A DNA stretch of 64,000 bases from assembly GCF_000372725.1 (NCBI RefSeq), contig NW_005201318.1, positions 102,342 through 166,341 on the forward strand, read 5' to 3'. This DNA comes from Emiliania huxleyi CCMP1516 (taxonomy: Eukaryota > Haptophyta > Isochrysidales > Noelaerhabdaceae). The notes beneath the pieces are model-generated. The model was not told where the DNA came from. It was given only the letters and a program-made list of their open reading frames with translations, and searched no databases. How positions within the stretch are numbered: position 1 is the first letter of the stretch; each line of letters opens with the position of its first letter. Positions 31,562 to 43,700 of the stretch are shown here, piece by piece. The translations under genes were made by a program, and so were the position numbers.

Positions 31562-32127
31562 CGTCGAGCGCGGTGTTCCACATGTTCAGTGGTGTCTGCG
31601 CGCGCCGGGGGTGAAAGCTTGAGTGGCGCGGCGGGGGCGCGCGCGCGGGGGGCGGCTGCGGGGGTGGGGGTGGGGTGGGGGGCGGAGCGCCGTTCGACCC
31701 ACGGAGAGAGCACAGGCGGGGGGGGTGCTGGCAGAGCGCGTGCCTGGCTCTGGATTCTGCGCGGCGAAAGAAACACGACCTCGCGCGATCAAGCACGCGC
31801 AACCTCCCTGCTTCGACTCCCTGCTTGTGTCTGTGTGTCGCTCGTGCGTGTCGTCATCATCTGTCCAGCGTCCACCCATACCGCGTTGGTGTCCAGTCCG
31901 AGCCTGACTGTTCTTCGCCTTCCTACATACATACGTCCCTGCTGGCGTTATCTGCCGTTCCTCCACCCCTCCTTATCCGTTTTCTTTTCCTGTAAAATTC
32001 TTTGCTAACCCCAGGGATATTAGCCGCGGAGATCGATAGACTGGATGTAGAGATCGATGCATGCCAAGCTGGCTGCCAAGCATGCATGCCAGCTGGCTGC
32101 CCCCATGAGCGACTCCTTCTTTCTGCA
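31562..32127. repeat. Segmental duplication, copy B (helicase promoter and start)
   Basis: Near-identical copy of 24377-24945, same strand orientation. It carries the ATG and first eight codons of the helicase but no helicase body: beyond them the sequence is unrelated. Probably a non-functional promoter copy, though it could drive the adjoining DNA (31430-31560, minus). Confidence 0.8.
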
Positions 32128-32529
32128 TATGGATATGCGCATCAAAGTTAGGCTTCCTACAATCAAACATAATAAACAAGGCAATGCGTTTTCCGCCTCC
32201 AGAACGCTCCGCCCCCCGGGCAATTGCCCCGCCTCACCGTCCTCTCTGTGCCCCCTCCCCAGCCTGCGGGCGCTCAGAAAAGCATCGGGGCTGTGCGAGA
32301 AATTAGGCCACGCGAAGCGCAGCTAGCCAAACCCAGCCGGCCCGGTGCTGGGCGGTCCAGTTGGTCCAGCTGGTTGGGCCGGCGAAGCGGGCGGTCCCGG
32401 GAAATTCGAATCTGGCCCCGATTTGGGAGTCAGATCTTGCGCGCGACTGAAGTTTAGTGCATCGGATCTGCCAACCCCCTAGTTTGCGCACAGAATCTCT
32501 TGGGCGCCCCATCTGACTGCGATCTTGGG

Positions 32530-32742
32530 CGCCCCCTGCCGAGGCGCAAGCGATCCTTGAGGCTGGGCGCACCACTCTGTCTAGACCACTGTTCGGGTCA
32601 GGATCCTGAGCGCCCCTCTTAGGATCCTCACAGCCCCGATGCGTTTCTGAGCGCCCGCGCGCCACAAGGGCCGCGGCGGCGCGCTGGGGCTGGGGCACAA
32701 AGAGGGAAATGAGGCGGGGGGAGGGGGAGGGGGCGGGGAGGG
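32530..32742. repeat. Direct repeat of about 210 bp, copy B
   Basis: Matches 30449-30660. Confidence 0.85.
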
Positions 32743-32861
32743 GGGGCGGGGGCTCCCAACTCCGGCCCGCCGGGCTCCGACTCTCGGCACATCGCGGATC
32801 TTCACACCGGCATACGATCGATTCATAAGGTTTCCGGTTCGGCGGTAGTAATTATTCCGGC

Positions 32862-33602
32862 CTGAACACAAAGTTTCCGGCAACCCAGAGGGAAACCAGA
32901 GGGTTCCAGCGCTTTGCGTTTCCGGAATTCGAGGGAAACCAGAGTGTGTTTGGTGCTCCATTCTGGCAACTCTCGAGTTTCCCTGAGTCTGGTGAGAGCT
33001 GGTCTGGGGCAAAATCAGAGGCAAAATTGATGAAACCGGCAACATACCCGGAAGGAGTTTGCGGGTATATCCGGGGGTTTTCGCAGGTACGATACCCGCA
33101 AAATGCCCGGGCATGTTGCCAATTTTGCTGATTTTATTTTGCCCCAAACAGTGCCTGTGTTGTGTGTATGTGCGTGATGTACAGTGTCGTATCCACTAGC
33201 TCCGAGTAGAGGGAGCATCCTGCAGTTAAGGGGAAACCCGGTACGCGGGTCCAACAACGTCCCTCGGAGACGTGTTTACTTTATGGCCCCTTCCCTGCGA
33301 ACGCGCACCCCCCCAGGGCTAGGGCTCTCTAGCCCGCAACCCGATCCCGATCATCCGGCCCGCTGGGACCTGGGTGCGCTTCTTAGCTCCCCGGCCCTGG
33401 GTGTGAGGCCACCGATTGCACTCCCAAGTGCTCCGAGTGCCTCGCTCCACAAACCAGCCTCAGACTCGGCTCAGAGCCCGGAAAATTGATGAGTTGCAGG
33501 GGAGTTCCCCGGGAAACTAGAGAGGAAACGAGAGGGTGGTGTGTAGCGTGTAGGGAAACAAGGAAAAGAAACGACAGAGGTGCGCGAGGAAACATGTGTT
33601 CA
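32862..33602. mobile_element. Inverted-repeat element, family 1, copy 2, with inner insertion
   Basis: Ends CTGAACACA(AA)GTTTCC and GGAAACATGTGTTCAG are near-perfect inverted repeats. The interior left part (32900-33130) matches 31088-31280 and the right part (33445-33602) matches 31296-31430. Between them lies 33140-33440, which includes a separate dispersed repeat (33262-33425), so another element was inserted here. Confidence 0.6.
33262..33425. repeat. Dispersed repeat R3, copy 1
   Basis: Starts CGTGTTTACTTTATGGCCCC and runs to CCGGCCCTGGGTGTGAGGC. Copies at 33870-34012 (same strand) and about 55080-55205 (opposite strand). It sits inside the element 32862-33602. Confidence 0.8.
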
Positions 33603-33869
33603 GCCTAACCGTGGCGGGCGGCCCGGACCAGTGGAACCGAACTTTACCGGTATGAGACCGGTATTTGTTTGGTGAAATTTGGAGTGGTATGGTATAGTGG
33701 TATGCGAAAGTGGTATGCGGGTTTTTTGATTAGTGTAGCGGCTGTGCGTGTGGTCCCGGGGGCGAAACCATGCAAAAGTGCGGGTATTACCGGGTATACC
33801 CGGGCTTTTCCAGGTAATGCCCGCTAACTAAATACCCGGTATTTTGCAGGTTTTGTTTGCCGATTTTTC

Positions 33870-34012
33870 CACGTGTTTACTTTATGGCCCCTTCCCTGCG
33901 AACGCGCACCCCCCAGGGCTAGGGCTTACCCGCAACCCGATGCCGATCATCTGGCCCGCTGGGTGCGCTTCTTAGCTCCCCGGCCCTGGATGTGAGGCTA
34001 CCGATTGCACTC
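33870..34012. repeat. Dispersed repeat R3, copy 2
   Basis: About 90% like 33262-33425 with small deletions. Confidence 0.8.
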
Positions 34013-34849
34013 CAAGTCATGGCGCGCAGCTTGTCCAATCGCGAGCTTGACCAGTTGCACTCTTGAGGGCTTGGTGCAAACTCGAGGCCACGCGCGGTGG
34101 CCTACGCGGCCGGCAGGAAGGAGCCGGCCGAGACGAGACGGACAGAAAGAAGGCAACGACGGGCGGGAGGCTCCGCATGACCGTCGAGCTGCTACTGATC
34201 TGATCGGATCTGCTGCCCTGAGATCGACCCCCCCCCCCCCCCGAAACGGTCCTCACCTGAAGGAGCTGAGCCTCGCAGATGATATAAGAAGCCTATGGCA
34301 CCGCGGTTTCTTTTTCGTAATACTGCTGCTCCCCCTCGAGAAAGAAACCCCACACACTGGCTCGACTGTTGGATCGCGCTTTTTAGTTAGCGCGGCCCGG
34401 GATACCGAACAGCGAACTGCGAACTTTGCGTCGCGCTACAAATTTGTGACTTTATTGGACTTTCAGCCTCCTCGATTTCACAACTTCGTGTCATCACGTG
34501 ACACGTCGCTTTTCGACCGGTCGGTACGCGGTACCCGGTATTTTGCCGATTTTGCTGATCTTGCACTTGGACCACACACTGCTCCTTGGCCCCAAACCAG
34601 CCTCAGAGCTCAGACTCGACAACACAAGACTCACTCGGCTCAGAGCCCGATCCGAACGAACGAAAAATCGATCGATGATTTCCACGCACCACCCCACGGA
34701 GTTTTCTTGAAACTAGCAGAGAGATTTTTTTCCCAACAAGAAATCACATTGGATACAGCCCAAGCAAGCTGTAACACAAGTCAGATCTCTCTCTCCAGGT
34801 AGAAGTTTTTTGTCTAAAATCTAGAGCAGGAAAAGAAGTTTACAACAAG

Positions 34850-35175
34850 GCCGCACCAACCTAACACAGGCGCAGGAAAAGAAAACCGATGCTTCGTCGT
34901 CCTGCAGTCGACCCGTGCTCCACGCACACATGGGCAAAAAGCCCAAAGACAGACACCGGCGCGAGACCCAGAGGGAGGCGGAGCTGGCGCTCGAGCGGGA
35001 GCGCGATTTGAAGCGCGCGGCGAGGCGCCAAAAAGCCGAGGCCAAGCTCGCGGCGGCGGGGCTGGCAGTGGGCGGGCCTTCGGCGTCGACGGCCAGCCCG
35101 TCAATGGAGGTGGAGGGGCCGGCAAACCCATCGCTCGAGCCCACTCTGAGGAAGAAGGGCACTTCGAAGCTGGAG
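34850..35175 (+). pseudogene. Truncated copy of the small basic protein gene
   Basis: Nearly identical to 49230-49508: the ATG at 34930 and the codons for MGKKPKDRHRRETQREAELA up to RKKGTSK are kept, then the sequence changes abruptly (KLEGGSPPKKGANELEAF). The conserved C-terminal half is missing. It might be expressed as a chimeric frame into the following region, but more likely is a partial duplicate. Confidence 0.65.
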
Positions 35176-35229
35176 GGCGGATCGCCGCCAAAAAAGGGCG
35201 CCAACGAGCTGGAGGCGTTTGATTTTTCT

Positions 35230-36822
35230 CTTTGCGACATCTCGCGTTCACTCTCGGCACGATCGTTCCCGTTTGCGACTCGACCTCCTCGTCGCCTTCA
35301 CCACAAGCCAGGTTGTCCTCCAGCTTGTGCCCGCCCGCGGCGCGGCGAGCCTCTCTGCTCCAGACACGGACTCTCGCCCTGGCCGCGCGCCGCCCTTTCG
35401 CCTCGCGAGACAGCGCATGTCAGCCGGAGCTCTCCGCCCGACTCTGCGCGCCACCGCCTCCTCCCCTCCACCCACACTGCGCCGCCTGCGGCTTGGGCGC
35501 GTCGCTCGAGTGCCCTCACTGCCTGTCCCTCTCCGCTCGCAGGTGCGGCCACCGCCGGTCGAGCACGTGGCCAGCATCTCTGCGCGCCACCGCGCCCGCG
35601 CCGCGCCCTGCCGCGCCACGCCTGTGCCAGGGCTCCGGGCCTGCGCCGCCCGCTCCGCGCTGGATTTGCCCATGCGCGCTGAGCGCCGTCCGCCGGCCGC
35701 CGCCGCATCCTCGATTTCTCCCCCCGCTCACCGGGCTGCCTCCGTCCGATCAGGTGCCGAGTCTGAGGTGCGCCTCGCTGCCGTCACGTTGCTTCACCTC
35801 CATCTAGGCGACCCTCTGGCCCTCGTCCGAGCCCACCCCTTCCCGCTGGCCAGCGAAAAGCGACTCCCGAACGCATGCCACCCACAGGTGCGTTCTGGCT
35901 GCTCGTGAGCGGCCGCGCCCCCTAGTCCATACGCATCTCCCCGACGCACAAACGCCACACAGCATACGCCCCGCCACAAAAACACACATCCCCGGCGCAA
36001 AGTGCGGGCGGCGTCATCGGCGGCGCGCGCAGTACTTCGGTCTTCCTGGCTGCGCTCGTCTTCCCACTACGTAACGTCGACGACTCTGTGCGCGGCACCA
36101 GCACTTTGGTCTCGGCTGCACGGTGCGCGGCTCGATCCTGGCCTTCAACCACCCCGCCAAGGTCCCCCCCCCCCCCCCTTCCCGCCTGCCTCGAGCCTCC
36201 TCCTCACGCTCGCCGTGTCGCCATCTCCGGCATGCCAGCAGCCCACTTACCCTCGCCTCCTCGTCGCTGCCGCTTCTCAGTCCGGGGAGGTGGTGGCCTG
36301 GCGACCCGACGACGACCTGTAAGGGCAACCACTCCGACGGCTCGTTGCAGGCGACCACCGAGTGCTACACAGACACCGCGGACGAGAGCTCGGTGCGCCG
36401 CTGCCTTGCCGCCCCGCGTGGGTGCATCTCACCCCAAGCACCAGATGACGCACTTGACCCCGGACGGCAGGGCGTTCGCGCTGTCACTGTCACGCCTCGG
36501 CCCGTCCTCGACATCGACGACGTGGAAGCATCGACCCGACCGCCGTCATCGCCGCTCCCGTCGACCCGACGTTCGGCCCGGCCATCTTTGCGCGAGTACG
36601 CCTACGCGGCGCTCCTCGGGCTCGTCCGCATCGAGGGAACTCTCATGAAGGGCGGCGGGCCGTGTGCAGGTGCCCGGCCCTCCTCCCCACCCCCTTCCTC
36701 TCCCCTGAGGTCGTCTCCAACCCCCCACCCCCCACCACCACCGCCCCACCCCCCCCTTCCCGCCTGCCTCGACCCCCCTCCTCGACCCCCCTCCTCGCGC
36801 TCGCGCAGGCCCGCGTCGCCAT
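35230..36822 (+). CDS. Uncertain exons of an unidentified gene before gap 2
   Basis: Exon-like pieces on the plus strand: HCAACGLGASLECPHC near 35485 (two CxxC pairs), TVRGSILAFNHPAK ending at a GT donor at 36162, SGEVVAWRPDDDL at 36281-36318 before a GTAAGG donor, HQMTHLTPDGRAFALS near 36440, and REYAYAALLGLVRIEGTLMK near 36590. The phrases recall WD-type repeats, but the order and joins are not secure and the gene runs into the gap. A 32-nt GT-AG intron (36319-36350) is implied. Confidence 0.25.
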
Positions 36823-37475
36823 NNNNNNNNNNNNNNNNNNNNNNNNNNNNNNNNNNNNNNNNNNNNNNNNNNNNNNNNNNNNNNNNNNNNNNNNNNNNNN
36901 NNNNNNNNNNNNNNNNNNNNNNNNNNNNNNNNNNNNNNNNNNNNNNNNNNNNNNNNNNNNNNNNNNNNNNNNNNNNNNNNNNNNNNNNNNNNNNNNNNNN
37001 NNNNNNNNNNNNNNNNNNNNNNNNNNNNNNNNNNNNNNNNNNNNNNNNNNNNNNNNNNNNNNNNNNNNNNNNNNNNNNNNNNNNNNNNNNNNNNNNNNNN
37101 NNNNNNNNNNNNNNNNNNNNNNNNNNNNNNNNNNNNNNNNNNNNNNNNNNNNNNNNNNNNNNNNNNNNNNNNNNNNNNNNNNNNNNNNNNNNNNNNNNNN
37201 NNNNNNNNNNNNNNNNNNNNNNNNNNNNNNNNNNNNNNNNNNNNNNNNNNNNNNNNNNNNNNNNNNNNNNNNNNNNNNNNNNNNNNNNNNNNNNNNNNNN
37301 NNNNNNNNNNNNNNNNNNNNNNNNNNNNNNNNNNNNNNNNGGGGGTTACCAGGGGGGATTAGTATCCAAAACTCTCCGGCCCCCCCCTCTTTGAATACCC
37401 ACAGAAATAACCGGCGCGGCCTCCCTCGGCCTGGCCGGAAGGGGCTCTCTTTTTGTTTGGCCCTGGTCGCCTGCA
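36823..37475. other. Assembly gap 2 with poor flank
   Basis: N run 36823-37340. The following 130 bp contain homopolymers and doubled bases and look like a low-quality read end. Confidence 0.9.
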
Positions 37476-37575
37476 ACACTCGCCCGACATGAACTTTAGC
37501 CCGCTCCCTCGTGACGCCGCCCTCCGCAGGCTCAACGTCCGAGCTTTGTCCCCCGTCACTCTCCTCTCATTTCAG

Positions 37576-38420
37576 ACCCCACACATGCGCATAGCTGTTC
37601 GCGCTTCCGACCAATGCAGGCGCCTTGCCTCACCCCTCTCACGGGCGGCCCCCATTCTCTCTGCTCTGCAGGACGCGCGCCGAGAGGCGCTACATGGTCG
37701 ACTTCAATGAGAGCGAGGGCGAGTCGGCTTTCTTGGTTGTGAGATCAACAAAGGGCGTCTGGTTCGACAACCCCCACGTGTTCCATCGGAGCCTCGCAAA
37801 GGTGCCAATCAGCTTTTGTTTCGCGGAGGGGGCCCAGGTTCAGACCGAGCTCGGGCCAACGGCTTCCGTCAAGGTCGGTGGCTACTTCGCTTCCAGTGCG
37901 GAGTATGAGGAGTGGTATCAGCGCCGCCGCGCGAGCCTGACGCTGCCGCCTTCGCTCGGAGCTGAGGCGCGCACTTTTACGCCAGGATCGGCATTGTCCC
38001 TGCGGTGTCCCCGTCTCCAAACATTTACGTTTCTCCCTCGCGCAGGCGTGCGGCGTCAACAACGACGTCGTCGTGAAGGAGGAGGCCGCCGCCGAGGAGG
38101 CCGCCTCCGAGGAGGCCGTCGTCGCCGAGGAGTCCGCCACCGAGGAGGCGACCATCAAGTCCGCCGCCGGCGAGGTGTCCGCCGCCGCGGAGGAGTCCGC
38201 CGCCACCAAGTCCGCCGCCGCCGAGTCTGCCACCGAGGAGGCGACCACCGAGGAGGCGACCACCGAGGAGGCGACCACCAAGTCCGCCGCCGCCGAGGTG
38301 TCCGTCGTCGTAGAGGCAGTCGCCGAGGAGGCGCCCGTCACCGAGGAGGCCGTCGCCGAGGAGGCTGCCAAGGAGGTCGAGAAGCCGGCCAAGACCGTTT
38401 CCAACACGCCCGACCCAGCG
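37576..38420 (+). CDS. Exons of an Ala/Glu-repeat protein, perhaps the 5' part of the next gene
   Basis: Three phased exons: 37576-37619, 37672-37930 and 38046-38420. The second reads YMVDFNESEGESAFLVVRST...KVGGYFASSAEYEEWYQRR, the third ACGVNNDVVVKEEA followed by a long (E)EA(T/S)-rich repeat (about 38085-38375). Introns 37620-37671 and 37931-38045 need GC donors; intron 38421-38508 is GT-AG and joins in frame to DTTCYPGLPTPKAAEK of the next open frame. So these may be 5' exons of the 38509-46894 gene, or a separate gene that ends within it. No domain recognised. Confidence 0.45.
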
Positions 38421-38508
38421 GTGAGCGCGCCGCAGCATTCTCTCCTGGCACTCCTCGCTCTCCCACCGGTAACAATCTCCCTCCGGTGTGCCCCTATCGC
38501 GCTTGCAG

Positions 38509-40686
38509 GACACCACCTGCTACCCGGGCCTGCCCACGCCGAAGGCGGCGGAGAAGAGCGGGCCCGCGTCGGCCCGCAGCGGCTCCGGACCGGGCTACGT
38601 GGACGGCGTCGAAGCCGAAGTCCGCCGGCTGGGCGAGAGCGTCGTCTACCAGGCTACGCCCGCCGACGGCAAGAAGTCGCCGTCGCCGGGAGTCCCCACC
38701 TCCGGCGGCATTGCGCCCGTGGCGCCCAAGCCCCTTGGCGCGGTCGCGGGCGCGGGGCAGGCTGAGGCCGAGGCCGCCAAGGAGCGCGAGCACTGGGAGG
38801 GGCGGCTCAAGAAGGCGAAGGCCGCGCTCGATCTCATTGCCGAGCAACGGGAGAAGTGGGCGGACTTGCAGTCGCGGCGCTCGGGGAAGTGCCGGCGCAA
38901 GGCCATGCGCTGCCGCAACAACCCCAAGTTTGGCAAGGCAAAGGGCAGGCGCAAGTCTGGCAAGGCAAAGGGCAGGCGCAAGTCTGGCAAGGCAAAGGGC
39001 CGCGGCCGCGGCTCGCACCGGCGACCGAAGCCGCGCGGCGGGCCGCAGACGCCGCCTTGCAAGTCGCCGGACCGGCGCCGCGAGCCGCAGACCACGTCCG
39101 GCAAGGGGCCATTCGCCTCTGGCACGTGCGGCGCCGGCGCTGGCACATGCGGCGCCGGCGGTCGCGCCGGACTCAAGGCGGCGGCCGACTGCGTACGGGG
39201 CGGCTACACGAAGGCCGCGGGCGCCTTCCGGTGGCTGCTCCTCGTCTGCATCCCCGCCTTGGGCCACTGCGCGCCCGCCGTGCCTAGCCCGACGGCGGTG
39301 GCCTCGGCCTTCTCGTCTGCCGTCGCCTCGGCAGCCTCCGTCGCTTCGGAGGCGTCCTCTACCTTCTCATCCGGCGTCGCCTCGGCGGCGTCCTCGGCCT
39401 TCTCGCCCGCCGTCGCCTCGAAGGCGTCCTGCTCGCCGTTTCTCATGCCCGCCCTCGTGCTCATCCTACTCGCCATCGCCTGCGGCGCCTCCTGCCCGAC
39501 CGCGGCGAGCGGAAAGGGGGCTCGGCGCGGCGTGGGCCACCTGCCTCGCCGCCGCCACGGCGTGCCTCCCCAGCGCGGCGGCGTGCCTCCCCAGCGCGGC
39601 GGCGGCGCCTGCCGGCTGAGCAAGAGTGGCGGCTTGGTGGCCTTCCTGCTGCTGCTCTCCGCCCTCCCCGTGGCTCGGGCTGGGTCGGGCGAGGCTGGGT
39701 CTAGCGAGCTCTCGCCTCCTCCGCCGTTGCCGCCGCCCTCTCCGCCGCCCTCGCCGCCGCCGCCGCCGTCGCCTCTATCTCCGCCTCCGCCGCCTTCCTT
39801 GCCGCCACCGCTGTCGTGTACATTTGTCCTCACCGCGACGCTGACGGCTAGTAGCATCCTGCAGCTCTCCGAGCTACGGTTCTTCGAGGGGCCCACGCAG
39901 CTCGTCGTCGCGACGATCAGTGTCCCCGGTGGCAGCAGCCCTGCCAATGAGGAGATCTCCAACCTCGTCGACGGCCTCTTAAGTACAAAGTGGCTCGACT
40001 TCCGGACCTCGGGCAGCCGTACGATCATCTTCACCATCGCCGGCGCACCCTTCATCACCGGCTACCAGCTGTACACCGCCAACGACGCCAACGGACGAGA
40101 TCCGACGTCGTGGGCGCTCACCTGTGATGATGGGACGGCGGACAGTGTCTCCTCCTACTCGCCGCCGACCGCCAGGTTCACCTCATACGGGCTTGCGGCT
40201 TTCCGCAGCTTGCCACCGCCCCCGTTCCCGCCACCGCCTCCGCCATCTTCTTGCGCCATGGCGCTGGACCTCTCCACTCAAACCTCTCCGCTGTCATCGA
40301 GCACCGTCGGCGCTCCCAACACGCATGCCGCATCCTGCGGCGGCTCCGGCAATGAGAAGATCTTCTACGTCGAGGTGCCGGCAGGAGGCGAGCTCACGAT
40401 CAGAATGACGAACAACTCGTACGACTCGAGACACGAGACGCGTTGGGGCGGGAGCTGCCCAGGCGACAATTCCGTCGCATGTACCGACGACCCAGACACC
40501 TTGCAGCACTCGTGGATCAACACTCAGGATTCGACTCAGAGGGCGTACTTCATCGTGGACGCGTACTCGTCCGGCAGCGGCGACTTTGTACTCGCGTGGA
40601 ATGTCACGCCTTTGCCGCTTCCGCCGCCTCTGTCCCCGCCCCTGCCCCCGCCGCCTCTGTCCCCGCCTTTGTCCCCGCCTTTGTCT

Positions 40687-40717
<31 letters not shown>

Positions 40718-43700
40718 TGTTGCCACCCTTCCTTTCGCCGCCACCCTCTCCGCCGCCGCCCTCTCCGCCGTCGCCGTCACCACCGCCGCCACCGTCACCA
40801 CCGCCGCCGCCGTTCCCGCCTCCGTCCCCGCCTCTGTCACCGCCCTTGTCCCCGCCGCCGCCGCCGTCGCCGCCGCCGCCGTCATCGCCGCCGTTTCTGC
40901 CGCCGCCGCCCTCTCCGCCGCCGCCCTCTCCGTCTCCGCCGCTTTCGTCGCCTCCGCCCTCACCGGCGCACCCGCCCAAACCTCCGCCGCCGCCACCGTC
41001 ATCGCCGCCTCCGCCCTCTACGCCGCCGTCCTTGCCGCCTCCGCCCTACGCGCCCCCGCCGTCCCCGCCGCCACCGCCGCTGCCGCCTCTGTCGCCGCCC
41101 CCGCCTCTGCCACCGTCATCGCCGCCTCCGCCCTCTACGCCGCCGTCCGTCCCGCCTCCGCCCACCGCGCCGCCGCCGACCCCGCCGCCTCCGCCGCTGC
41201 CGCCTCTGTCACCGACCCCGCCTCTGCCGCCGCTCTTCCCCGGCTTTGTCGCCGCGGAGAGCGAGGCTAAGCTCGGCTCCCTGATCACGGAGGCTGCTAT
41301 TTTGCAAGCCGACGTCTCAATCTACCTGCCTCCCAGTGCGGACTTCAAGCTGGGTAACTATATCTACTGCAGTTCCAACATCAAGGTGACCGTCGCGAGC
41401 AGCGGCGAGGGCGCGACGCTCGACGGCCAGGAACAGACCGGGCTCTTCTACCTCCAGGGCGGCTGCAGCCTCACGCTGCGGGGGCTGACCCTCGTCAACG
41501 GGAGGGCGGAGTACGGCGGCGTTGTGGACGCGAACGGCGCAGGCGACGTCGAGATCATCGATTCGACAATTAGGGACTGCAGGGCTGACAATGTGCGCCG
41601 CTTAGAGCTACCACCGCCCTGCAGCGCCACACGGCAGCGAGGCGAGAGATGGAAAGGGACACGGCTGGCCTCACCCCGCTCTCTCCTCGCAACTGCAGTT
41701 CGGCGGCGTTGTCTACGTGTACAACAGCGGTGCGGTCTCGATAAGCGGCTCGGCCGTGACCGGCTGCTCTGCTGAGCGGGTGCGCCGCGTAGAGCTAGTC
41801 GCCTCCAGCAGCGCCACACGGCAGCGGGGCGAGAGAGAGGGACACGGCTGCCCCACCCCGCTCTCTCCTCGCAACTGCAGGATGGCGGCGTCGTCTGCAC
41901 GCAGAACAGCGGTGCGGTCTCGATAATCGGCTCGAACCTGACTGACTGCTCCGCTGGCAATGTGCGCCGCGTAGAGCTAGCCGCCTCCAGCAGCGACGCA
42001 CGGCAGCGGGGCGAGAGATGGAGAGGGTCGCAGCTGCCTCACCCCGCTCTCTCCTCGCAACCGCAGAACGGCGGCGTCGTCTATGCGAGAGATAACAGCG
42101 ATTCCCCAGTCATCACGGGTGTCGACTTCATCAACAACAGAGCGGACGGGTCAGGCTCGGTGCTGTACCTGCAAAACCAACCCTCCGAACAAAGAACCTC
42201 GATCAGCGACGCCTCCTTCACCGGCAACGACGGTGTCACGATACAGACCATCAACTCGCCGATAGATTGGGACTGCCGCTTGGGCAGCTGGATGCCACGC
42301 CAGGGCGCTTTCGAGGGCGATTTCAGCGCCCCCGAGTGCAACCTTTGCTCCGCTGGCTACTACGGGAACACGATCGGCCTCACCGACAGCTCCTGCGAAG
42401 GTGCGTGTCACAAAGGCTACTTTTGTCCCGCGGGCACAGCGGAACCGCTCCCGTGTGCACCGGGCTTCTACATGCCCGTGACGGGCGCAGCCAGTGCCGA
42501 GTCGTGCCTCCCTTGCTCTCCGGGGACGAGCCAGTCCACAGCCGGCGCGGTACAATCCTGCGACCCGTGTCCTCCCGGCACGTTTGCCGATCAGCTCAAC
42601 GCCACCGGCTGCACCGACTGCCCCGCGGGAAGCTTCTGCCCCAGTGCAGGCACCGTGCAGCCCCTCGACTGTGCCGCAGGGGAGTACCAGAACCTCACCG
42701 GCCAGGCTGCGTGCGTGCAGTGCCCTGCTGGCGAGTTCCAGCCGGAGCGCGGGCAGACGTCGTGCGATTTGTGTGCCGCGGGTGGGTACTGCGAAGTCAC
42801 TGACGACTGTGGCGGCGGCTTCACGCCCTGCCCTGCGGGGAGCTACAACGATAAGACGGGCAGCAGCTCACCCGACGCCTGTCAGCAGTGCCCCCCTGGT
42901 ACCTTTAGCCCGACCTCAGGAGCTAACAGCAGCGACACGTGCAAAAGCTGCCGCTCCGGCACCTTTGCTGCCGGCTCGCGCAACGCCGAGTGCGAGCCGT
43001 GTAAGGCGGGATCCTACCAGAATGCCACCGGCGCTGCCGGCTGCGTCCGGTGCGGGCTTGGCAGCTTCTGCCCGGTCGGCGCGTCGCTCGAGCTGCCCGC
43101 GGCGTGCGAGCCGGGTACATACGCCGACGTCACGGACAGCGACGGCTTGCCCGACTGCTTCGACTGCCCGGCGGGCTCGTCGTGCGGCGGCGGGGCTGCG
43201 CCGCCGGCGGAGTGCTCGCCGGGCTCCGTTGCCGCCACGCCTGGCCTCGCCAAGTGCGAGCGGTGTGAGCCTGGCACATCTTCCGGCGCCGGCAGCGAGT
43301 CGTGCAGCGAGTGCGCTGCAGGCACTTACGCCGCCAACCCCGGCCAGGGCCAGTGCGTCCCTTGCCCCCACCCCCTCAGTAGTGAGCGCGGCGCCGTCAT
43401 CTGCTCCGTCTGCCAGAAGGACTTCTACCTGCTCCAGAGCGCCGACCCGTCCGACATCTTTTCCTCCCCGACCGACTACTGCAAGCCATGCCCGCCAAAC
43501 GCCGAGTGCTCGGACGACACCACTCTCGCGACCATCGGCGTCCGAACCGGCTACTGGCGCGCCAGCCCCTCCTCCGCCGTGCTGACGGAGTGCCGCGACT
43601 TCGGGGGCGACAGGGCCGGCGAGGCGCGGTGCTCCGGCAGCGAGCGCGGAGCAAAACCGGCTTCTCGCCTTTTGGGGGAGGCGGGCTCGGACGAGTACTG

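Larger units (their letters stand above)
30481..34820. other. Repeat block without a recognised intact gene
   Basis: Made of nested elements described individually: the 210-bp direct repeat, inverted-repeat elements 31026-31430 and 32862-33602, the duplicated helicase promoter 31562-32127, and two copies of a 150-bp repeat. 33600-33870 and 34500-34735 contain further GGTATACCCGGGT-like and GAAACTAG-like pieces of the same families. A short frame at 31466-31560 (MKGGEPLTLREASFISSLMG) sits at the edge of the duplicated promoter; I cannot place it. Confidence 0.5.

Noticed and set aside
30449-34820. Search for virus-like elements in the repeat block
   Set aside because: No polymerase, integrase, capsid or long terminal repeat pattern is visible; the elements are short and non-coding.
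37625-39619. Arg-rich 664-codon frame overlapping the Ala/Glu-repeat and receptor exons
   Set aside because: Only the part 37672-37930 looks coding; the rest is a shifted reading of the neighbouring real frame.
40443-41284. Ala-, Arg- and Gly-rich frames overlapping the Pro-rich block
   Set aside because: Shifted or antisense readings of CCG repeats within the receptor exon.
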